64,000 nt of DNA from DATCMU01 sp036563245 (GTDB lineage Bacteria; Pseudomonadota; Alphaproteobacteria; Rhizobiales; Devosiaceae), in contig DATCMU010000010.1 in the NCBI GenBank assembly GCA_036563245.1, forward strand, positions 32,596 through 96,595. The letters are read 5' to 3'. A model generated the notes under the pieces. The model saw nothing but the letters and a program-made list of their open reading frames with translations, made no database searches and had not been told where the DNA came from. Position 1 is the first letter of the stretch, and each line of letters begins with the position of its first letter. The translations under genes were made by a program, and so were the position numbers. This document shows positions 57,661 through 64,000 of this stretch, in pieces.

Positions 57661-58926
57661 ATGCAGAACATGAAGCTCAGCGAGCTCAAGGCCAAGTCTC
57701 CTGCCGAGCTGTTGACATTTGCCGAAGAATACGAGGTTGAGAACGCCAGCACGCTGCGCAAGCAGGAGCTGATGTTCGCCATCCTCAAGCAGCTTGCCAC
57801 CAACGAAGTCGATATTACCGGCGAGGGCGTGGTGGAGGTGCTTCCGGACGGTTTCGGCTTCCTGCGGTCTCCGGATGCCAACTACCTGCCGGGCCCGGAC
57901 GACATCTATGTGAGCCCTTCGCAGATCCGGCGGTTTTCGCTTCGGACGGGTGATACTGTCGAGGGCCAGATTCGTTCGCCCAAGGAAGGCGAGCGCTATT
58001 TCGCGCTGCTCAAGGTCAATACGATCAATTTCGAGGAGCCCGAGAAGGCCCGGCACAAGATCAATTTCGACAATCTGACACCGCTCTATCCCAATGAGCG
58101 GTTGCGCATGGAATTGCCGGATCCAACGGTGAAGGACAAGAGCCCACGGATCATCGATCTGGTCGCGCCGATGGGCAAGGGACAGCGCGCGATTATTGTT
58201 GCTCCCCCACGTACTGGTAAGACTGTATTGTTGCAGAATATTGCACAATCAATCGCCACCAATCATCCCGAGTGCTACCTGATCGTACTGCTGATCGACG
58301 AGCGGCCTGAAGAAGTGACCGACATGCAGCGCTCCGTGCGCGGTGAGGTTATTTCCTCCACGTTTGACGAGCCGGCGAGCCGCCACGTCCAGGTGGCGGA
58401 AATGGTGATCGAGAAGGCCAAACGGCTGGTCGAGCACAAGCGCGACGTTGTCATTCTGCTCGACTCCATCACACGCCTCGGCCGAGCCTACAACACCGTT
58501 GTACCGTCGTCGGGAAAGGTGTTGACCGGCGGCGTGGACGCCAACGCGCTTCAGCGGCCGAAGCGGTTCTTCGGCGCAGCGCGCAATATCGAGGACGGCG
58601 GGTCCCTGACGATCATCTCCACGGCGCTGATCGATACCGGCAGCCGCATGGACGAGGTGATCTTCGAAGAGTTCAAGGGCACCGGCAACTCGGAAATCGT
58701 CCTGGATCGCAAGGTCGCGGACAAGCGCGTGTTCCCGGCGATCGACATCATCAAGTCCGGTACCCGCAAGGAAGAGCTCCTGGTCGAGCCGGACGTGCTC
58801 AAGAAGATGTATGTGCTTCGGCGCATTCTCAATCCCATGGGCACCGTGGACGCCATAGAATTCCTGCTCGACAAGCTGCGTCAGACCAAGACGAATTCCG
58901 AATTCTTCGACTCCATGAACGCCTGA
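57661..58926 (+). CDS. rho: transcription termination factor Rho
   Basis: Hexameric RNA-dependent ATPase ending transcription. The 421-aa protein starts [20 protein letters not shown]. The RNA-binding domain holds [20 protein letters not shown], Walker A is [17 protein letters not shown] near residue 182, and the Q- and R-loop regions follow. A 157-nt leader separates it from hemJ and may carry its own promoter or autoregulatory site. No acidic N-terminal insertion is present. Confidence 0.97.
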   Translation: MQNMKLSELKAKSPAELLTFAEEYEVENASTLRKQELMFAILKQLATNEVDITGEGVVEVLPDGFGFLRSPDANYLPGPDDIYVSPSQIRRFSLRTGDTVEGQIRSPKEGERYFALLKVNTINFEEPEKARHKINFDNLTPLYPNERLRMELPDPTVKDKSPRIIDLVAPMGKGQRAIIVAPPRTGKTVLLQNIAQSIATNHPECYLIVLLIDERPEEVTDMQRSVRGEVISSTFDEPASRHVQVAEMVIEKAKRLVEHKRDVVILLDSITRLGRAYNTVVPSSGKVLTGGVDANALQRPKRFFGAARNIEDGGSLTIISTALIDTGSRMDEVIFEEFKGTGNSEIVLDRKVADKRVFPAIDIIKSGTRKEELLVEPDVLKKMYVLRRILNPMGTVDAIEFLLDKLRQTKTNSEFFDSMNA

Positions 58927-58936
58927 CAGGCTCTTC

Positions 58937-60247
58937 ATGGCTACGGCCGATACCATCGTTGCACTGTCGAGCGGCGGACTGCCGGCTGGCGTCGCGGTGA
59001 TACGGGCAAGCGGCCCAGGGGCCTCGGCTATCTGCCGGGAGATGGCCGGAGGTTTGGTCCCGGAACGCCATCTCGGGTTGCGTCGCATCCGATCCCCATC
59101 CACCGGCGCGACGCTCGATACCGGTCTAGTGGCCTGGATGCCGGGCCCGAACAGCTTTACCGGCGAAGATTGTCTTGAGTTGCACCTGCATGGATCGCCC
59201 GCCGTCGTGCGGGCGGTGTTGCGCAGTCTGACCGCGATATCGGGCGTTCGCCTGGCTCAACCTGGCGAGTTCACAAGGCGCGCATTCGAAAACGGTCGTC
59301 TGGATCTCACGGAAGTCGAGGGCCTGGGCGATCTGATCGTCGCGGAGACGGAAACGCAACGCGCACAGGCGCTGGCCCGGCTTCAGGGCGGTATCTCCGA
59401 ACGGGTGGACAATTGGCGGAACCGTCTGCTCGACCTTCGTGCCGAGATAGAGGCACACCTCGATTTCTCCGACGAAGGCGATGTTCCCGACGACCTGCCG
59501 CCCGGCTTCATCCGGGCCGTGGAGCAGCTTCGTGCGGAAGTCGGCGCGGCTGCCCGGTCGGTAGAGCAGGGACGTGCGGTGCGTGAGGGTATCCGGGTGG
59601 TCCTGGCTGGCGCGCCGAATTCCGGCAAATCAAGCCTCGTCAACGCCCTGTCGAAATCTGAAGTCGCCATTGTTACTGACGAAGCCGGGACGACGCGCGA
59701 TACCAGGGACGTCCCACTTGAACTTGGGGGCCACCTCGTCGTTCTTGTTGATACGGCGGGTTTGCGGGAGACGGAAAGTATTGCCGAGGCGGAGGGCGTG
59801 CGCCGCGCCAGGCAGGAAGTCTCACGCAGTGACCTCGTGCTTTGGCTAAGGGCGCCGGATGTCGCAGATGCGGATCTTGACCAACCTGCCGGGGGAGAGG
59901 TTTGGCAAATCGGGACCAAGGCGGACATTGGAACGTCGGCTCCGGACGCACTGGCGATCTCGGTGCGAACGGGAGAGGGCGTTGATGAGCTGCTGCAGCG
60001 CCTCGGGAATTTTGCGGCAGAGCGGGCCGGAGGCGGTGAACTTGTCCTGTTGAGCCGGGAACGTGACCGCAGCGCGTTGATGGACTGCTCCGAGCATCTC
60101 TCCCGGTTGAGCGCAGACGTGGATCATCTGGAACTGGCCGCCGAGAACCTTCGTCTGGCCGGAGATTCGCTTGCGCGACTTCTTGGGCGACTTGATCCCG
60201 AGGCAGTTCTTGATCGTCTGTTTCTCTCGTTCTGCATCGGAAAGTGA
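58937..60247 (+). CDS. mnmE: tRNA uridine-5-carboxymethylaminomethyl modification GTPase MnmE
   Basis: With MnmG it modifies wobble uridine U34. The 436-aa protein has an N-terminal folate-binding domain (TIVALSSGGLPAGVAVIRAS) and a GTPase domain inserted in the helical domain. The GTPase G1 is GAPNSGKSSLVNAL and G2/G3 are DEAGTTRDTRD and VDTAGLRETE. The C-terminal cysteine tail is FCIGK. The stop overlaps the first parS site. Confidence 0.96.
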   Translation: MATADTIVALSSGGLPAGVAVIRASGPGASAICREMAGGLVPERHLGLRRIRSPSTGATLDTGLVAWMPGPNSFTGEDCLELHLHGSPAVVRAVLRSLTAISGVRLAQPGEFTRRAFENGRLDLTEVEGLGDLIVAETETQRAQALARLQGGISERVDNWRNRLLDLRAEIEAHLDFSDEGDVPDDLPPGFIRAVEQLRAEVGAAARSVEQGRAVREGIRVVLAGAPNSGKSSLVNALSKSEVAIVTDEAGTTRDTRDVPLELGGHLVVLVDTAGLRETESIAEAEGVRRARQEVSRSDLVLWLRAPDVADADLDQPAGGEVWQIGTKADIGTSAPDALAISVRTGEGVDELLQRLGNFAAERAGGGELVLLSRERDRSALMDCSEHLSRLSADVDHLELAAENLRLAGDSLARLLGRLDPEAVLDRLFLSFCIGK

Positions 60248-60260
60248 TTCACGTGAAACA
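60245..60260. promoter_or_regulatory. parS site 1 (between mnmE and mnmG)
   Basis: TGATTCACGTGAAACA matches the universal parS consensus TGTTTCACGTGAAACA at 15 of 16 positions and overlaps the mnmE stop codon. ParB/Spo0J should bind here for chromosome segregation. Confidence 0.85.
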
Positions 60261-60292
60261 CGGCAAATAGCCTTTTGCCGATCTTGGGTGAT

Positions 60293-60308
60293 TGATTCAC
60301 GTGAAACA
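60293..60308. promoter_or_regulatory. parS site 2 (mnmG leader)
   Basis: The same 15/16 sequence as site 1, 48 nt away, in the 5' leader of mnmG. Two adjacent copies would give a strong ParB loading point. Confidence 0.85.
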
Positions 60309-60348
60309 TGGTCCTAAACGAGGCCTGAAGAGCGCAAGGACGCATCCA

Positions 60349-62214
60349 ATGACGGATTTCGGTGTTATCGTTGTGGGTGGCGGGCATGCCGGCTGCGAAG
60401 CGGCCAGCGCGGCCGCGCGGGCCGGTGTACCGACAGCGCTGGTGACCCACAGGTTCGCCACGATTGGAGAAATGAGCTGCAACCCCGCCATTGGCGGGCT
60501 TGGCAAGGGCCACCTGGTGCGCGAGATCGACGCGCTCGACGGGCTGATGGGGCGGGTTGCCGATGAGGCCGGCATCCAGTTCAGGGTCTTGAACCGTCGC
60601 AAGGGCCCGGCGGTTCGCGGTCCGCGGGCCCAGGCCGACCGGCGGCTCTATCGCCATGCCATGCAGCGGGCAATCTCCGGACAACCCGGACTCGAGGTGA
60701 TCGGAGGGGAAGTCGATGACCTGATCGTGGAGGACGGCAGAATTGCCGGCGTTGCCTTGCTCGATGGGCGCCGTTTTACCTGCGGCGCGGTCGTGCTGAC
60801 AACCGGTACCTTCCTGCGGGGCCTGATCCACAGCGGTGACCAGACCGTGCCCGCCGGGCGTGTCGGAGAAAAACCGGTTCTTGGCCTTTCCGTGCGGTTG
60901 GAGCAGGCGGGACTGCGGCTGGGCCGGTTGAAGACGGGCACGCCACCACGTCTCGACGGGAATACGATCAACTTTTCCGTTCTGGAAGAACAACTTGGCG
61001 ACAATCCGCCAGAGCCGTTTTCAGATCTGACCGAGGCCATCACAACACCACAGGTCAGTTGCCACATCACCCGGACGACGGCGACGACCCATGGCATCAT
61101 CGAGGCGAATCTTGGTCGATCCGCCATGTATTCGGGTCGAATTCAGAGCCGCGGCCCAAGATATTGCCCATCGATCGAGGACAAGATCGTTCGCTTCGCG
61201 GATCGTGATACGCACCAGGTGTTTCTCGAGCCTGAAGGCCTCGACGATTCGACGATCTATCCGAACGGATTGTCGACCTCACTGCCAGCCGATGTACAAC
61301 TGGCCTTTCTTCAAACCATGCCGGGCCTTGAGAATGTGGAGATCATCAGGCCAGGCTACGCGATCGAGTACGATCACGTGGATCCGCGCGAACTCAAACG
61401 GACGCTTGAATTGAAGCGCTTGCCCGGGCTCTATCTGGCGGGGCAGATCAATGGCACGACGGGATATGAGGAGGCCGCAGCGCAAGGTCTCCTGGCCGGA
61501 GCCAACGCGGCACTCAAGCAGGCGGGACAAGCGGAACTGGTATTGTCGCGTACCGAGAGCTATCTCGGGGTGATGATTGATGACCTCGTCAGGCGTGGCG
61601 TGAGTGAACCCTATCGCATGTTTACTTCGCGTGCCGAGTTCCGGCTACACCTCCGGGTCGACAATGCGGATCAGAGACTGACCGAAACCGGAATCGCGCA
61701 TGGCATCGTCGGGCAACGGCGCGCCGAGCACTTCAGGGACAAGTTTGCAAAGCTCAACGCTGGTCGTAAACTGCTGACATCCCTGACTATTTCGCCAACG
61801 GCAGCCCGCAAGGCGGGGGTGAACATCAATGCGGACGGCGTCGCTCGTTCGGCCTTTGAACTCATGTCCTATCCGGATATGGGGCCGCCGGAAATCCGCG
61901 GATTGTGGCGAGAAGTGTCGCAGATCGAGGATGCGATCTTGGCACAACTGGCGGTCGATGCCCAATACGCAGTCTATCTGGAGCGTCAGAGGGCCGATAT
62001 CGAAGCGGTCCGGAAAGACGAGGGCCGGGCGATACCCGATTGGCTGGACTATCAGGCATTGCCTGGTCTTTCGGCCGAGATGAAGCAAAAGCTTGGCGCG
62101 GCAAGGCCGTCCACTATTGCCGAAGCACAGGCCGTGGAGGGCATAACGCCCGCAGCCATCACATTGATCCTCGCAGTGATCCGCCGCGGCTACCTGACGC
62201 GCAAGGCTGGTTGA
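60349..62214 (+). CDS. mnmG: tRNA uridine-5-carboxymethylaminomethyl modification enzyme MnmG (GidA)
   Basis: FAD-dependent partner of MnmE. The ATG at 60349 (AAGGA 8 nt before) gives [20 protein letters not shown], the FAD-binding N-terminus. The family blocks [20 protein letters not shown] and [20 protein letters not shown] follow, as does [18 protein letters not shown]. The frame extends upstream through parS site 2 to a TTG but without homology. 621 aa. rsmG starts 2 nt after the stop. Confidence 0.97.
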   Translation: MTDFGVIVVGGGHAGCEAASAAARAGVPTALVTHRFATIGEMSCNPAIGGLGKGHLVREIDALDGLMGRVADEAGIQFRVLNRRKGPAVRGPRAQADRRLYRHAMQRAISGQPGLEVIGGEVDDLIVEDGRIAGVALLDGRRFTCGAVVLTTGTFLRGLIHSGDQTVPAGRVGEKPVLGLSVRLEQAGLRLGRLKTGTPPRLDGNTINFSVLEEQLGDNPPEPFSDLTEAITTPQVSCHITRTTATTHGIIEANLGRSAMYSGRIQSRGPRYCPSIEDKIVRFADRDTHQVFLEPEGLDDSTIYPNGLSTSLPADVQLAFLQTMPGLENVEIIRPGYAIEYDHVDPRELKRTLELKRLPGLYLAGQINGTTGYEEAAAQGLLAGANAALKQAGQAELVLSRTESYLGVMIDDLVRRGVSEPYRMFTSRAEFRLHLRVDNADQRLTETGIAHGIVGQRRAEHFRDKFAKLNAGRKLLTSLTISPTAARKAGVNINADGVARSAFELMSYPDMGPPEIRGLWREVSQIEDAILAQLAVDAQYAVYLERQRADIEAVRKDEGRAIPDWLDYQALPGLSAEMKQKLGAARPSTIAEAQAVEGITPAAITLILAVIRRGYLTRKAG

Positions 62215-62215
62215 A

Positions 62216-62875
62216 TTGCGGACATCATTGGAAGCCGTAGCGGCCATCGGTCCGTTTGAAAGACACCTGACCAGGCCCGTCGATGCGGTCGCCGCCGATC
62301 TGGAATCCTTTGTCCTTTTGTTGCGGAAGTGGCAGAGGATTCAGAATCTTGTTTCACGTGAAACACTGGACGAGGTCTGGAGCCGGCACATTGCCGATAG
62401 CCTGCAACTGCTGCCTCTCCTGAAAGGAAGGGATCGGAACATCATTGACCTGGGAAGTGGTGGTGGTCTTCCGGCCATCCCCGTGGCGATTGCCTTGAAA
62501 TCGACTGCTATTACAATCCATTGTATCGAATCCAATGCGCGCAAGGTCTCCTTTCTGCGAACCGTTGCGCGCGATCTTGATCTGGAGGTCGAAGTCCACG
62601 CCGAGCGCGCCGAGCATATCGATGTGGCCGCCGTCGGGCAGGCCGATATTGTAATGTCGCGCGCCATGGCGCCGCTCTCCACATTGCTGGCACTCAGCTT
62701 TCCGCTCCTCAGGCCGGGGGGAAGGGCCTTGCTGCACAAAGGGAAGGATTTCGAACGCGAGTTGCGCGAAAGCGCTGTGGATTTCGCGTTCGAAGTGGTA
62801 GTTAATACAAGCCTAACGGATCGCTCGGGTGTTATCCTACAGATCGAGAACCTAAAGCGGCGCGCAGAGCTGTGA
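62216..62875 (+). CDS. rsmG: 16S rRNA (guanine527-N7)-methyltransferase
   Basis: SAM-dependent methyltransferase of 16S rRNA G527; loss gives low-level streptomycin resistance in other bacteria. The 219-aa protein starts with a TTG one base after mnmG. The SAM motif is IIDLGSGGGLPAIPVAI near residue 75, and VMSRAMAPLSTLLAL follows. The peptide NLVSRETL at residues 44-51 is encoded over a perfect parS site, so this stretch is under a double constraint. Confidence 0.95.
   Translation: MRTSLEAVAAIGPFERHLTRPVDAVAADLESFVLLLRKWQRIQNLVSRETLDEVWSRHIADSLQLLPLLKGRDRNIIDLGSGGGLPAIPVAIALKSTAITIHCIESNARKVSFLRTVARDLDLEVEVHAERAEHIDVAAVGQADIVMSRAMAPLSTLLALSFPLLRPGGRALLHKGKDFERELRESAVDFAFEVVVNTSLTDRSGVILQIENLKRRAEL
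62350..62365. promoter_or_regulatory. parS site 3, perfect palindrome inside rsmG
   Basis: TGTTTCACGTGAAACA, 16 of 16 to consensus, lies within the rsmG coding sequence. parS within or near gidB/rsmG is a known arrangement. Confidence 0.95.
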
Positions 62876-62993
62876 TTTCACCCGGACGTAATTTTCGGGC
62901 GTGAATTCAAGGTGTTGGATGGACCGGGTGCGCCAGACAGGTGTCGTCGATCCCGTGGCGTAGCCAGCGGCAAATTCGCATTCGGAGGTCAAG

Positions 62994-63794
62994 GTGATTC
63001 CCCGTATTCTCTCGATCGCCAATCAAAAAGGCGGCGTCGGCAAGACGACAACCGCCATCAATCTGGCCACCGCCCTTGCTGCCATCGGGGAGCGCGTATT
63101 GGTGGTCGATATCGATCCCCAGGGTAACGCCTCAACAGGTTTCGGCCTGGCCCGGCCGGAGCGCACGCTCTCGAGCTACGAATTGCTGCTTGGCGAGGCC
63201 AGCGTCGCTGATACGGCGGTCAAGACCGATGTACCCAATGTCGCCATCGTGCCCTCGACCATGGATTTGCTCGGGGTGGAGCTGGCAATTTCGGGCAGGG
63301 CAGATCGCGCCTTCCGGCTCAAGGAGGCTCTCAAGGGCCTGAGCGAGCTGATTATCGATGGAAAACCAGTGACTTACGTGCTGATCGATTGTCCCCCGTC
63401 GCTCAATCTGCTCACGATCAACGGTCTTGTTTCAGCCGACGCGGTTCTTGTGCCCCTGCAGTGCGAGTTCTTTGCGTTGGAAGGTCTCAGTCAATTGTTG
63501 AATACGATTGAACAGATCAAGACGACCCTCAACCCGCATCTCTATGTCCAGGGGGTCGTGATGACGATGTACGACCGGCGTAACAACCTGTCGGAACAGG
63601 TGATCCACGATGTGCGGAGCGAACTGGGCGATCTGGTCTACGATACGGTGATCCCGCGCAATGTCCGCCTGTCCGAGGCGCCGTCCTATGGAAAGCCGGC
63701 GCTGCTCTACGATCTCAAATGCGCCGGCAGCCAGGCCTATTTGCGGCTGGCAACGGAAGTAATCAAGCGCGAGCGGCGACTGAACGCCGCCTGA
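62994..63794 (+). CDS. parA: chromosome partitioning ATPase ParA
   Basis: Deviant Walker ATPase moving the ParB-parS complex. The 266-aa protein from the GTG at 62994 (GGAGGT upstream) has SIANQKGGVGKTTTAINLAT, the A' motif VLVVDIDPQGNAST and the B motif YVLIDCPPSLNLLTINGLVS. This is the small chromosomal form without an N-terminal HTH. The 118 nt before it are noncoding. Confidence 0.96.
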   Translation: MIPRILSIANQKGGVGKTTTAINLATALAAIGERVLVVDIDPQGNASTGFGLARPERTLSSYELLLGEASVADTAVKTDVPNVAIVPSTMDLLGVELAISGRADRAFRLKEALKGLSELIIDGKPVTYVLIDCPPSLNLLTINGLVSADAVLVPLQCEFFALEGLSQLLNTIEQIKTTLNPHLYVQGVVMTMYDRRNNLSEQVIHDVRSELGDLVYDTVIPRNVRLSEAPSYGKPALLYDLKCAGSQAYLRLATEVIKRERRLNAA

Positions 63795-63805
63795 TGGGGT
63801 ATGCC

Positions 63806-64000
63806 ATGAACGACAAGCCGACACGCCTCGGACGCGGCCTCGCCGCACTCATTGGAGATATGGCGCCGATCGATGCGCCGCGCAGCGGCGAGATGCCTGG
63901 GGGTGTCCGTCGGTTGCCGGTCGATTTCATCATCGCCAACCGCAACAATCCGCGCCGCGATTTCGACGCCGACCAACTCGAGGACCTGACCAACTCGATT
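63806..64000 (+). CDS. parB: chromosome partitioning protein ParB (5' part; gene runs off the window)
   Basis: The visible 65 codons read MNDKPTRLGRGLAALIGDMA, then LPVDFIIANRNNPRRDFD. The basic LGRGL N-terminus is the ParA-contact peptide, and the following segment starts the ParB/Srx CTPase domain. An in-frame ATG at 63794 that overlaps the parA stop (TGATG) is an alternative start. The HTH that reads parS lies beyond the window. Confidence 0.95.
   Translation, partial: MNDKPTRLGRGLAALIGDMAPIDAPRSGEMPGGVRRLPVDFIIANRNNPRRDFDADQLEDLTNSI

Overview
The window reads as a high-GC alphaproteobacterial chromosome, most likely order Hyphomicrobiales (Rhizobiales). The grounds are gene order and family types: miaB-plsC-fur-rimI-tsaB-nfuA-usp-trpS-murJ-glnD-mutS, rsmI-yraN-gshB, hemW-rdgB-rph / hrcA-grpE, dnaK-dnaJ, and maf-aroE-coaE-dnaQ / hemE-hemJ-rho-mnmE-mnmG-rsmG-parA-parB. 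CtrA-type TTAA-N7-TTAA sites and a GAAC-N7-GAAC (alphaproteobacterial LexA type) site are also present. I cannot place genus or species. No rRNA, tRNA or CRISPR array was recognised.

Layout. (1) 1-13.3 kb: a leftward block of housekeeping genes, many with 4-nt ATGA overlaps: tRNA modification (miaB, tsaB), lipid synthesis, metal regulation, Fe-S carrier, trpS, lipid II flippase murJ, nitrogen sensor glnD and mismatch repair mutS. (2) 13.4-17.1 kb: a small sugar cluster (SDR epimerase/dehydrogenase, xylulokinase, aldose 1-epimerase). (3) 17.1-20.4 kb: a glyoxylate-shunt locus with an XRE-type ScfR-like regulator, a 75-aa unknown and isocitrate lyase, plus CTTTAC repeats in the control region. 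(4) 20.5-23.9 kb: a secreted Asn/Gly-repeat protein, an NADPH-dependent FMN reductase-type protein and a ComM/YifB AAA+ protein. (5) 23.96-26.12 kb: a low-GC island with an IS1595-type transposase remnant, a DUF3800 gene and two small unknowns, bounded by a 33-bp imperfect direct repeat whose two copies each hold a LexA-type box.

(6) 26.1-37.1 kb: a group II PLP decarboxylase, SnoaL-like protein, MarC, glutathione synthetase, YraN, RsmI, LppC-like lipoprotein, HemW, RdgB, RNase PH, then the heat-shock genes hrcA-grpE. (7) 37.1-46.2 kb: nicotinamidase, AlkB, dnaK-dnaJ behind a sigma-32-like promoter, pyrF, dapB, gpmA, an Ada-type fusion and a SleB hydrolase with a CtrA-like box. (8) 46.3-52.8 kb: GyrI-like protein, MFS transporter, HAD phosphatase, small membrane protein, DUF1810, XRE, Smr, Tim44-like, FxsA and SecB. 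(9) 52.8-64 kb: the probable origin-proximal region. Leftward dnaQ-coaE-aroE-maf and rightward hemE...parB diverge from a 481-bp intergenic stretch at 55554-56034. That stretch carries two exact and one near CtrA box, DnaA-box-like sites and two GANTC sites. Three parS sites lie 4-6.5 kb to its right, next to parAB.

The most notable points are the candidate chromosomal origin with CtrA boxes, the flanked island with paired LexA-type boxes, and the secreted repeat protein.
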